NCBI GenBank assembly: GCA_037367405.1
Contig: JAZKJV010010749.1
Coordinates: 248,001 to 312,000, forward strand
Direction of reading: 5' to 3'
DNA from: Ottelia alismoides
Lineage: Eukaryota; Streptophyta; Magnoliopsida; Alismatales; Hydrocharitaceae
Length of the DNA: 64,000 nt
The notes under the pieces are model-generated. The model searched no databases and was not told the origin of the DNA. It saw nothing but the letters and a program-made list of their open reading frames with translations. Numbering within the stretch: the stretch's first letter is position 1; every line of letters begins with the position of its first letter. This document shows positions 20,495 through 31,709 of this stretch, piece by piece. A program made the position numbers and the translations under genes.

Positions 20495-23154
20495 TGTTGG
20501 ACATGCGAGCCCACGGCGAGCCATTATGCAATAAATGTTATTGCAAATATCATTCCCTGATCTGAAATGAAGAATAACTAATTTGCATAATAGGTCCCTT
20601 AGTACAATTAGAGTTATGTAACATGGCCATCTTAATGATCATACAGATATTGATTCATTTTTTGAATCACAGAGGCTGGTGCTTGGATGAATATCTAAAG
20701 AGTAGGCTGGTGCTTAGATGAACATCTAAAGAGTTAAAGTGATGACTCATCAAGCACCATCAAATGATTATTAAGAGATGATCTCTAGATTGAGAAGGAG
20801 ATGGCAATCCTTTCTCGATAAGCTGATATCTAACCGAACTCTTGATGTAGGTCCTCTGCATAGGAATAGAGATTCGGAGGTGTTAGATAAGTTAGGTCAA
20901 AGAGTTGACTTAACGAGATCGAGATAACCAAAGTCCTATGTCGTATGCTGTCACGATATATGCACACATCCTCTGATTGGAGATAGATGTGTTACTATAT
21001 GTCTAAGTATGTACATTTGGTAGACCAATAGGTTGATGACCTAATGAAGGTCTATACACCATCGCGCTGGTGTGCATGCAAGGGCATATTAGTAATATGA
21101 TCTCTCAAAGGGATCATACATATTCATTACTGAACCAAAAGACATGAGCTCACTCATGAGATATTGGGAAGAATCAAATTCCGTGCACGGTCGTCTCGCT
21201 TTGGAAGCTTGACTGAATTGGTAGGTTTCGTATATGCTTTTGGAAAAGTATATGATCAACTCCTAGGTATGATATATGCTTTTGGAAAGCATATGATCGA
21301 TACCGACTCCCAATGATCGAATGAGAAACTTGATGATAAAACTCTAAAGTAGACAATGTAAAATTGATCTTATACTTTGGGTTTATTCTTGGTCTTCCAG
21401 TATGCAGGATGTATAGGTATTAGGAATACTTAAGGGTGATGTGATCATAAACAGTTGTATAACCATGACGCTTCCATTCCTAGGGAGTGATGAAACGGGT
21501 CTGGATTTTAGTGACTCCTTTCAGTAGGGAAGTAATCTGATCTTGGTCCAAATATTGGACATTGATCTGAATGTGATTCAGATGCAATGAGAAGATTAGA
21601 TTTGCGATCTTGATTTAACCAAGCATCTATGGGAGGTTCGCAAGATCTGGATTTGAGATGTGATCTCAATATCCAAGTCACTATATGTGGAACAATACAA
21701 TCGCCATGTCCTTATCTCCAAGGGTCCGCAGAGAAAGCGCATTATCCTTGAAAGAGTTCAGGATAATTTCATTGTTGATATAAGTATCCGAGCATTGAGA
21801 AAATATATAATTAATGTGATTTAATTATCATGAATAATATGAATTTGATTCATATTATAAGGAGAGTTATCTTAGATAATTAAATATGATTTAATTATTA
21901 AAGATGTAAATAATGTGAATGCGATTCACATTATCTGGACACATGAGAATAGAGATCCGAGATGATTAAATGTGATTTAATTATCATAGATATGAATAAT
22001 GTGGATAACACTATCCATATTAATCATATAATTATAAATTTTATTTATAATATATAAGAGAGAGAAATTTGTAATTTACATTTGTTAATTAAATGTTGAT
22101 GTGAATTGGATTCACATTGGACAATTAATTGAAAATGTAATTCACATTTTATTTTGGGCTGTGAATGTGATTCACAATTTTCCAATAGCAAGATTGCAAT
22201 ATTCATAAAATAATTATGAATTATTTTTGTTGAATAATTTACAACAAGTGTTGTTGTAAATATTGAAGATTTCCATGGAATAATCTAATCTCATAGATTA
22301 CATGGAGATTGCCACCTTCCTTGTAGGGAGGGTGGACGGCCACCTATTCCCATTAGGAAAGGGTGTCTGTCCCCCCCTCTTAATGTAAGGAGACATTCTT
22401 CCTTCCATATATCTCCATGTATGATTAATTTAATTTGAGATTAATTATATTTAATCTAAATTAAATTAATTGTTGTTGTTGTTGTGTTTTTACAACAAAA
22501 TCTTGGTCATTGAAAGAAATACAAATTGATGTGAACCATTGGATTTGTGTTGTCCATGGATTGAGATACATGGATCTCAAAATATTATAAATAGAAGGAC
22601 ACCCTTGCTCTTTAAAGTGCTAATGAGAACATAAGGCTCTCTCTCTCTACATGTCGTCTCTCCCTCTCTCTCTTGTGGCCGTCCACCATTATGCCCTAGA
22701 GAGAGTCTCCATCGTCGTAGCATTGTCGTTATGCTGCCAGATCATTTGCTCGTGGATCTCCATCTCCTTCGGTGTGCCTCGCTCGTGAAGAAGATGCCGT
22801 ATCTCGTGTGACGAGATGAGGAGATTCGTCGCTTGAATCATCAACATGGATGGCAAGAAGCACACGTTCCATCAATACGCTCGCAAGCATCTCCTCCGTT
22901 GGATCGGACTTGAGACAAGAGGTCTCTTCGTTTAGAGACTCGATCGCAACCATGCTTCAAGAGGTAACCCTAATACTTGTTTGTGATTTAGATGAAACAA
23001 TCTGAGAAGTGTTCTTGGATCATGTGGTTTCATCGCATGAAAAAGTTTTAAATTCAGCTGCCTCGAGCAACTAGTGCGACTAGTTGCTCCCGATCACATA
23101 TGATGCGATCATCACGCTTCCGTGATGCGCTTAAGGATCTTCCCGTATCCTTCA
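20495..23154 (+). repeat. Copia 3' LTR
   Basis: TGTTGG...CTTCA, 2660 bp, followed by the target duplication. It carries a duplicated 20660-20740 segment (GAGGCTGGTGCTTGGATGA and GTAGGCTGGTGCTTAGATGA) absent from the 5' LTR. TATAAATA at 22586-22593 is followed by a CT-rich run. Confidence 0.9.
22586..22593 (+). promoter_or_regulatory. TATA box of the Copia 3' LTR
   Basis: TATAAATA with a CT-rich run about 45 bp downstream; matches 14641-14651 of the other LTR. Confidence 0.6.
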
Positions 23155-23980
23155 GGTAGTGCATCTCAACCTGATCTAGTAGCATTGAGGTCTAAAGATA
23201 AGATGTCATGAGGTTGCAATAGTGCTTCAAAAGAGGGATAATCTACTAGCTCAAGATGACTAACTCCTTATGTACATGCTGCACCTTGTATATATTTTTT
23301 TTAAAAGGAAAAAGAAGAAAAAAACAGAACCTCCAAAAGTGGTTAGGCCTAATTGAAAAGTAAAATACCTGCCGGAGTGTATATACAAGTATAAAAAAAG
23401 AGAGAGAATACGAGCTTCAAAGTCAAAATTTTGCAAGCTTGCAGCGGATGACTTGTCTACACTGGTCATGCATCCAAGGATAGGTAACTACAATGGTTAT
23501 CATCCATTCTTTTCTCCATCTGCTCTTCTTGAGCTGGTCGTACTTGAACTTAGAAGGGAATATCCCCGCTCCTCGAGGAAAGAGTTGCTAGATTGGGGGA
23601 ATAGAGTTACCTTGTTGAGGGAGGCTGTTTCTTTATCATTTCTGAAGTGGGAAGCCAAAATACACATACAACGTACAAGTACAGATTCATAGTCACTAGA
23701 GTTTGTGTATGTAGACTTGTTCTGACCTGACTGATTAAGGCGATCTGACCATAGAATAGCAGAACTTGAGGGCTGTTGAGTCTTAACCTGTTTCCCAATA
23801 AGGTTCCACCAAACTAATAATCCAAAGGTCTGACCGAGCTCTATACTCCAATTTTATGAAGATAGGTTTAAAAATCAACATTAATCTAAGTTCTTTCCTT
23901 TTCTTTTCTTTATTTTTCTTTTCACTTATTTTCCAAATAAGTGTTTGCTAAGGGACTAGCAAAGGTAAATTATATGGAAA
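23155..23980 (+). other. G1 3' noncoding module, right of the Copia insertion, with decayed PPT
   Basis: Continues the conserved module: GTGCATCTCAACCTGATC..., the AAAGAGGGATAATCTACTAG segment, and the CCCCGCTCCTCGAGGAAAGAG segment, all found inverted in L0, L1 and L2. GGGACTAGCAAAGGTAAA (23952-23969) is identical to the sequence before the L1 PPT, but here the expected AGTATAGG run reads TTATATGGAAA. No gene is present. Confidence 0.7.
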
Positions 23981-26900
23981 TAATGAATCCACGATTCGTC
24001 ACCTTTATTCTTTTATTTTAGATTTATTTGCTTAGTTAAATACCTGTAAATATCCACTAATTTCATGAAATTACCATTTTACATGCATTTGTTAGATATG
24101 CATTTTTAACACTTTTTACATTCAAATTAAAGGATAAAGAAGAAAAGAAAAAGAAAAGAAAATAAAAAGGATGTATTTATGAAATAAATGCAGACTGACC
24201 CGAACCCTGAGAGAAGGTCAAAACATGACTTGATCAACCATGAATAAAGTAGGGGGAGATAGGGTCTTCAATTAGAAAATTCAAAAAATCATTTGTAAAT
24301 ATTTTTCCTTGTATATTTGTACAAAACTTAAATGATTTTATTTGTATATAAATTTACCTCAAATTAAATATTTTTCTAAACAAAAATTATAAATAAAAAT
24401 ATTTTATAAATAATTAAAGATAATTGTAAAGTAAAATCATGTATAGAGTAAAAGTACTCACACTCAGAAAAAGCTGTAAAGTGACAATTGAAAGATAAAT
24501 TCTGACTCCATATGAAATCAAATCGAATCACACTCATTTCCATTGTACTCTAAATTAAATTATATTTAAAATGACCATGGTTTTATAATTTTTGGAGTTA
24601 CGGATGAAAAGTTGGTTTTCTAGGGTGGTTTTTGCAATTTTACTATTTATTTACGAAATAGATTTATTCATCTTTATTTTTTATACACAATGTAAATAAT
24701 TGTAAATATTTTCATATTTATTTAATATAAAATAAAAAAATTAAAAATAAAAATAAAAAAGTAAATTAATTTCCTTATTTGTACATGTGTATAATGTACT
24801 CTATGTGTATATTACTTGTATATAACTAATTTCCTTATATAAAAAAACCACCAAAAATTAATTTATAACATTAATTAATTAAATTAACATAATTACAGAA
24901 ATTTGATTATTTTATTTATTTTATTTAATTATTTGATTTGAAAATCTACCATGTATATAAGATTTGATTTTCTACCTTAAATAACCACCATTAAGGTGGC
25001 TAATTAATTTTTATAAATTAATTATTTTATTTAATTACGAATTTCATTTTTAATTAATTAATTAATTTTATTTATTTAATTAACCACTAAATACCTTCCT
25101 TTTTGCAATTATTATCATTTTTGATTTTTCTTATTTTTATTGAGGTCCTCCTCTCTCATTTCTCTTGATCAATCTTTGGTGGAGAGGAGCCCGATCTCCG
25201 AGAGCTTCTTGTCACAGAAGAGTGCCCAACCTCCGAGCCATCCGGTGACAGCGAGTCAGTCCTTGTCAAGGTCATCACGACATATCCGATCCCAAGGTGA
25301 GATTCACTTTATTTTCCATCATTCTTCTAGATTAATTTTAGATTTAATTTCACAGTTATTTCATTATTAACTCTTTAATCGTAGCTCATCGTTAATCATT
25401 ATTCATCATGACCTGAACCATCTCCATTTTTCGATCATCCATTTCATCTTCGCGACCTCTCCATTTCCATTCTATCTCATGCAATCTTCCACCTCGGTCA
25501 CGTACGGTGACCGGAGATCTGGGTCCATCTTCCATATCACTGGATCCGCATCCCGTTCACTCATTTAGTTTATTTCCGTATTTCGAATAATTGGAGACGA
25601 GTCATCGTGTCACATCCTCCTATGTTTGTGCAGAATAAAAAAGTATAAGAAAATATTTCCTAATATTTTGAGGAAATAAAAAAATAAAAAAATAATATAT
25701 ATGTATATATATACATTTTTCTTACATTTTCTGCAGGTAAAACAAAAAAAAATAAAAGTTTTTTATTTCTTTTGTTTCTACTTTATAAAAAATTTAAAAA
25801 ACAAAAAAACTTTGGGCGGTAGGCACCACCCTCTCCAGCCACCAGCGATGCGCGCTGTCATCCACGCCCGTACCAGTTGCGCCACCCCGATCCCAGCCGC
25901 ACCGCCGAGCGACAGGAGCCACAACCCCCGCGAAGCCCATCCGCCGATCCAAAGCTACGCCCACACCAGACTGCCATTCACAGTCGACGCTGGGAGAGTG
26001 TGTGTGTGTGGGGGGGGAGGGGTGTGTCGCCTCCCTCGGCCCGTCCACGAAGGACCTCCGCCAACCCTTTGGCCGCACGGGTCGTCGCCCACACAGCTGC
26101 TCCACTGCGGGTTGCTTCACCTGCAGCACCATCATCTCCGCCCTCGACTACCGTAGCCACTTGCAGCTCGGCCTCGCCCCCACACGAGACAACACACCAC
26201 CTCCTACACTAGGCTTCTAGATCCACCTCGATCCGCCAGCCTGCACCCCATCGTCCACCACCGTTCAACCACCTGCGAGCCACACCGCTCGCCGGTGTGA
26301 GCACGACCCCAATGCCCGCGCTCCGCCACCGGCCTCTGCCGTCGTCCACTAGGAGCGAGTCCCCTCGCCGCAGCACCTCAACCGGACTGCCACGTGAGGT
26401 CCACGCCACATGTCCACTGCCGCCGCACCTGGAGCCAGGACACCTCTTGGAGCTCACACGATCCATCTCCAGAACCACCACGCGAGGGGGCGTGTGTCGC
26501 CCTTCGCGCACCCATTTCGTCCGTCATCCTCTGCCTTGAACTCACCATCCCCACACTGCATAGAAAACTTAGCTCCACCTGCCTACATCTTCCACCTGCG
26601 CCCCCACATGGACCACCTGAAGCACCCTCGTCTGCCTACGCTCTCTGCCGACCAAGGAGTTTAGTCCATTGCCCACCCTCTACGTGCGCACCCGTCCATC
26701 ATTCGCTGATCTCCAACGTGCAAGAAGGAAGAAGGGACGACCCTCTCCCCTTTCATTTCCAGAACGAAAAAAGCTCCAGTTTGAGGGGCTCAATCCGAGC
26801 CCTCGATCAGCACCCTAAATCTAAGGGCCTAGAATGCGTCATGTTGTCCCTCTTTATTATATTCTGGGCAAACATTAAATCAACCCCTGTGATTCTGAAA

Positions 26901-27266
26901 ATTTGCAAAGAAGCCCCCTCCAGCATCACGCACGTGCAGAGCACATATTTTTAGGGTAAATTACAACATTTCCCATGCATTTATTTCTTACTAATTTTAA
27001 CTTGAAACATTAATAAATTACATTTCAGTCTCATTCCCGACTTCTATTTGCATGATTTCCTTATTAAAATCAATATTTTTATGCTCAAAAAATTTCTAGA
27101 AAAATCATGTTATGTTCCTACTGTGTGCCTCTTCATTGTTTAAGTTTTCATCATATTTTATTACCATTTTCTATTATAAAAAAAGTTAAAAACATTGCAT
27201 TTTTCTCTGTCTGAAATTAAAAAATTCATAAATAATTGAATATTGCTCTAAAAATTCCAAAAAAAT
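23981..27266 (+). repeat. G1 3' LTR, cut by element F
   Basis: Starts TAATGAATCCACGATTC, matching L1 TGATGAATCCACGATTC with the initial TG changed to TA. The stretch 25130-25300 is close to the reverse of L1 39440-39600. It contains AT-rich DNA to about 25130, the intron signals, a GC-rich stretch 25810-26760, and an AT-rich tail that stops at 27266 where F begins. By comparison with L1, several hundred bp of LTR end are missing. A short GT run with a G run lies at about 25998-26020. Proline- and arginine-rich frames here are not genes. Confidence 0.75.
25297..25736 (+). other. Intron-like segment in the G1 LTR
   Basis: Donor CCCAAG/GTGAGA at 25296/25297; acceptor TTTTCTTACATTTTCTGCAG/GT at 25736/25737; 440 nt. 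The donor is identical to that of L1 and the acceptor sits in the same place, although the intron interior has diverged. Confidence 0.6.
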
Positions 27267-29236
27267 TGATGAGGTTGATAAACGAGAAATTCCCCATCAT
27301 GGGTCTAAGTATATGCCTCACACAGGGCGGAGACACAGTCACTGTGGCGACCCATGATAAAATCTCTATTTAATGAATAATTAATCCACAAGAATAAAGC
27401 AATTAAAATAAAAATGTGGAGTTAAAATTTATTATATCTCGACAACAATGCGTATAGTGTGTAAGTATGTGTAGAGGTCGAACACAAGGAGCAAACGGGA
27501 GGAGGAGGTAAAAATACAATGCTCAAAACTTTGTCTTTTATCTCTTGTCCAAGTTATTATTTTTATGGGTTTTTAATTTTATATTTTTATACTAATTTTA
27601 TATTTTTATATTTTGATTTTAGTATTCTGATTTTGTATTTTTTATTTTTTATATATTTTATATTTTCTTTTTCTGTTAATATATATAATAAGCTATATAA
27701 TATATATATACACTATATATAATAGTATATTGATAAATAGTAATAAAAATAGATAAAATACAAATAATATATTATTTTTGGGTTTTAACATTATCTAATT
27801 TATCGTTATTTTTCTAGAAGTTTTGCTAGTTTTTATGTATTTTTAAAGTCAAAATATCCCAAATAAGGGATTAAATATATACCCAAAATTGAATTGGATT
27901 TTAAAAATAGTAAATAGACTCCAAAATTATCCAAACCAAATTTAATATATAAATATTATATAATTAAAATTATAAAATAAAAAAAAGATATTTTTGGATT
28001 TTTAAAGGATTTTTTAGATTTTTATCAAAGATTTTGGTGTTTTTTGATTTTTATGGTTTTTGTTTTTCCATTTTTGGTGATTTTTGTCTGTAAATAAAAT
28101 ATGCTAAAATATACTATATATATTTTGGAATTTCAAAGATGTTTTGATATTTTTTAGTATTTTATATCTAAACATGGAATAAATTGGCTCCTTTTCATTT
28201 TTAATAAATAGATTAAATGTGAAAAAATGCCAAATAGAATATAGTGTGAAAGTACATGGCATACAACATTTAATCCCATTTTTCTAGATTTTTTGGAGCT
28301 CATTAGTTATTTTTATAATTAGATTTAGAACATAAAAATAAATGACCTAGTAGGGCATTTTTGCAAATAAAATAAATTACAAGGGGCACATGTACAAATT
28401 TGCATTTATGTAATTTTTAAGACCATTTCGTAATTACAAAACCCGCCAAGGCATACATGCAAAATGCCCAGCACGTGGGACTACACATGACACAACATGG
28501 AAAGGACCAAAACACAATTATACTAAAATCCAGGTGCCTTCTAGCAATTTTCACAAAAATATACAACGTTAATTTCATTTTATTATACCTTTTATAAATA
28601 CAAAAAGGTGTAGGGGTGTCCCTACATTTTTCCCAGCTTACGTGGGACTTCTCATGAGCTGAACTGGACAGGACAAAGTGTAATTAAAGAAAGCTCAGGG
28701 GCCATGCTGCAAAATGTCCATTTATTTAACATGTTATATTTTTTTACATAATTAACTAATAAATATACAAAACTAAGGGGCTAAATATGCAATTATCCCA
28801 ATATAAGATGTGGATCGGACGACGGGAGGTATTTCACTTGACATGTGGCGACACCCAGTTGCGCGATGACACTTCGCGGATGCACGATGGAGATTAGATC
28901 GGCGGGGATGATCCGATGGTGAAGACGTTGCATGATCCAATGGCTGGATATCAAACTGGAGCAGGGGGTTCGATCCGACGGCTCTAAAGGCGCTCAGAAG
29001 AACAGGGAAGAACCCCGTTCCTCCCAAACTTCGATCCGGTGTAGCGTGAACATCAGACCACCTGGGTGGCTTGCAGTGGGTGCAAAACATTACTGGGGCT
29101 CCTCCGCATCCAATGGCGTCGCTAGGAGGTTCACCAGAGCTCGGACGACGGCTGGCGAGCCCGACGAAGTTTGGAGTCCAGGAACCTCACTTCCTGCAAG
29201 AATAGGCTCCGTTTGGAGTCTTTTGGTGCACCAGAC

Positions 29237-29595
29237 CTGCAAAGACGTTACACGCGAGATAAGGAAGGGTATGCGGGTCTTATTGGTGAGGGGAAATGGC
29301 TGGTGGCGCGGGCGGAGATCTCCGGTGAAGGTGGAATTTTGATTTCCAGATCAGATCTCGATCTGGGTGAGCGCACGCGTGTGGGGTGTAGGGAAGCGAG
29401 ATGGGAAGAAGTGGGGGTGGTTTGGTGAGGCGAAGAACGATCATGCACATGAGGAATCGTTCGCCGGAGCGGAGCTCCGACAAACTACGGATCCAGCTAA
29501 TTATGCTCAACCTACAGGCTACCCACTAAACTAATTACATAATCGAAAAGCATGAATCAAAATCTAACTAAATAATAAAAATGCGCAGCTCTTAC
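29237..29595 (-). other. Intron-like segment in LTR F
   Basis: On the minus strand the donor is CGGCAG/GTAAGA (intron starts at 29595) and the acceptor TCTTTGCAG/GTCTGG (intron ends at 29237), 359 nt. A TATA box lies about 180 bp upstream. Confidence 0.55.
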
Positions 29596-29775
29596 CTGCC
29601 GACGAAGGCATGGAGCAGAGGTCGCCGGAGATGGTGGCCTTGGGCGCACCTCCTCCTCTACAAGCTCCCAGTACCTCAGTGGACTCCCCCTGTCACAGGG
29701 ATACGCTCTTTGGCTGAGATGCGGTGACTCTAGGGCTTGAAGATGGCCAAAAAATCAATGGAGGAAGAGGACGTT

Positions 29776-29783
29776 TATTTATA
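29776..29783 (-). promoter_or_regulatory. TATA box of LTR F
   Basis: TATAAATA on the minus strand, followed by a pyrimidine-rich stretch (CGTCCTCTTCCTCC), about 180 bp before the intron donor. Confidence 0.6.
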
Positions 29784-30035
29784 GATATTAAGGTGCTCCC
29801 TTATTGACGGGGGGAAATCAAAATATACAGGCTATGTACAGGGGATACGAGGTGATGGCGTGTATTTATGATCATTAGAGATCATATCTTCTGAAGAGAT
29901 CGACACTAATGGATTGATAGATCACCCAGGAAAAATGGGTGAAAATCAGGGATTGGACAGTTCTGTCGCCCAGATGCACAGATGGGACAGTTGACCAGAG
30001 GTCAACAATCCCAACTATGGGAGAGGCCATATACA

Positions 30036-30947
30036 GTTCTTGTAGGACCCAATGTGGTGGGTACCGATCGACATCTAAGACCGAACTCAGCTCTCTTATC
30101 CGATTAATTAACTAACCAGCTTTTCCCACTAATAGAAGTTGCTCATCTTAGGATGATTTCCTCGCACATCATATAGAATAGTTTTATTTCCGTCTTTAAA
30201 TTTATGCGGATCACTCTACATGTTGAGTGCTGGAGCAAGGTACACATTTCTATCTCTGCATGCATCATTGTATTTGATCATGCATCGACTTTTCCATCTT
30301 CCTCCCCTTGTTTTCTTGGACTTAAATAAAAATGAAATCAGAAAATTCATTAGTCATTGCATCATACATAAATATACATAAAAAGAGATAACCAAATAAA
30401 ATTTGGGACTGCTAAAGTAAACTTGACCTAAAATTAAGCTTCACTCAAATTCTTTTTTTGGGGAGAGTAACCCCCTCCTTTCCGATTTATCTACAGAGAT
30501 TTGAGCGAACCATATACTAGGATAGATCCATGCCTGAACTTTCTTCAGAATACCAGTTCTAAAAATGATTAGCTACTCTCTAGTGAGGACTTTTGGGTTT
30601 CCAGTAAATGGTCCAGACTTCCTTAGCAGAGTGGGCGATTTAGAGGACACCGCAAAAATACGGTTCTCAAGCAAAACGTGTAGCTAGAAACGATCTGTAC
30701 TTACACCCATACTGACTGGAAATAGGCGCAACTATTCGTAAGAATCCGGGCTAGTCTCCAGGGAGAATCGAGCTCCTAATAGCTCGCTTACCCACTTTGA
30801 TAGATTAGATTGTCACCAAAAATAAAATCTGACAAGATAAACGACAGAACTTTCACGGTCATCATTGTGTTGTGTTGGTGAATTGGAGGTTTGATTTCTT
30901 ATCCTGCTTGCATCCCAGATCTAATCTTCATAAATCCCAACATCACG
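30036..30947 (+). other. P0 leader (5' untranslated region)
   Basis: Similar in order to the L2 leader (about 62160-62870, minus): AAGACCGAACTC, TAGAAGTTGCTC, AGTTTTATTTC, GGAGCAAGGTACACATTTC, GCATGCATCATTG, CATCGACTTTT, then GGGACTGCTAA and GGGGAGAGTAACCCCC. The 5' LTR and PBS of P0 are missing; the leader starts at the junction with F. No gene. Confidence 0.7.
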
Positions 30948-31709
30948 ATGATGGGTAGGAGGTCCCTTAGGCTGCATCTAGCAGTACCGCTCTCCAGCAC
31001 TCCTGCTCGTCTATCTAGGGTGGCTTCAAAGAGCTCAGACCCTCTCTTTGAACCTGAATTCGCCTCCACCCTGTTCTCCCTCGACCATCGTTCTTCCACT
31101 CCTGATGTACCACCTGAGAGGCCATCACAACTATACGTTCACTTGACATCATCCGAGCTAGGGTCTTTTGCCTTTACAGAGACCAGAGACATGGCCAATA
31201 GTGGGGTGAGGGCTGATGAGCAGCCACAAGCTTCCTCGTTCATATTGGATTAGGCTTCCATCAACAACATGCTGTTAGCCTCCTTAGAGACCATGAAGAG
31301 ACAGATAAGAGATCAAGGAGCATTTATGGCAGAAGTAAGGAGGAAAACTGCACAGATGCGAGCTGGACAAGATGAACCAGAATGACTAGTCGGTGGAGAA
31401 CTACCAAGAGCTGAGGAAGGACACCGGGATGAGCCACAGGATCCAGCCAGACCAGCACGCACCATGAGACAGTTGCACAACCCTGGTGTAACCCTTACAC
31501 ACCGGTGGATCTAGCTGCCATCCATCTTGAGTGACTTCGAGCTTCGCCCTTAGATCATCCAGCTATTGCCCAAGTTTCATGGGCTAGCCACCGAGGAATC
31601 CCATCTCCATCTACAGGAGTTCGAGATGATCTGCAGCACCATCCATGACAGACTGGTGGATGAGGACACTATCAAACTTATCGCCTTTCCATTCTCCTTG
31701 GTTGACAGA
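30948..31709 (+). pseudogene. gag: P0 gag, 5' part, with stops and cut by L0
   Basis: The structural protein of an Athila-like element. The start MMGRRSLR at 30948 equals the L2 gag start. Conserved stretches are SSDPLFEPEF, LASLETMKRQIRDQGAFM (a coiled-coil-like part), FHGLATEESHLHLQEFEMI and IAFPFSL of the retrotransposon gag domain. In-frame stops occur at 31251-31253 (TAG), 31383-31385 (TGA), 31512-31514 (TAG) and 31551-31553 (TAG); L1 and L2 have Gln at the first and third of these. It breaks off at 31709, where the L0 LTR starts. Confidence 0.85.

Larger units (their letters stand above)
12594..23154 (+). mobile_element. Decayed Ty1/Copia element inserted in G1
   Basis: Two LTRs of about 2.6 kb start TGTTGGACATGCG (12594 and 20495). 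The last bases before the 3' LTR, GGACTAGTAGGAGAT, form a typical Copia PPT. The target duplication GGTAG flanks it exactly (12589-12593 and 23155-23159). Relics of GAG-pre-integrase, integrase, RT and RNase H follow in the Copia order. No long open frame survives, and the LTRs have many differences, so this is an old insertion. The LTRs are long for a Copia element; I do not assign a lineage. Confidence 0.9.
9832..27266 (+). mobile_element. Element G1: non-autonomous Athila-like element, split by a Copia insertion
   Basis: Visible parts are 9832-12593 and 23155-27266. In order: an acidic open frame, a four-hairpin array, a conserved 3' noncoding module, a decayed PPT and a 3' LTR. The 3' module matches, in reverse, those of L0, L1 and L2. 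Joining the two sides of the Copia element restores the continuous sequence seen at about 41500-41600 in L1. The LTR is related to that of L1. No gag or pol is visible; everything 5' of 9832 is cut off by element A. The 3' LTR is itself broken at 27266 by element F. Confidence 0.75.
27267..30035 (-). repeat. Truncated Athila LTR (F), minus strand
   Basis: The left end, TGATGAGG, corresponds to the LTR 3' end in L0, L1 and L2 and is preceded by AAAAT (27262-27266), a possible target duplication. GGTCGAACACAAGGAGCA near 27477 is the conserved U5 motif. The right end stops at about 30035 in sequence matching L2 52200-52270, so roughly 0.9 kb of LTR start is lost and the P0 leader follows. A deletion joined the two. 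No body of F is present in the window. Confidence 0.7.

Noticed and set aside
29171..29428. Host gene exons in the GC-rich 28800-29700 stretch
   Set aside because: The stretch is the GC-rich part of an LTR, matching L2 in position, with TATA and intron signals but no conserved frame.
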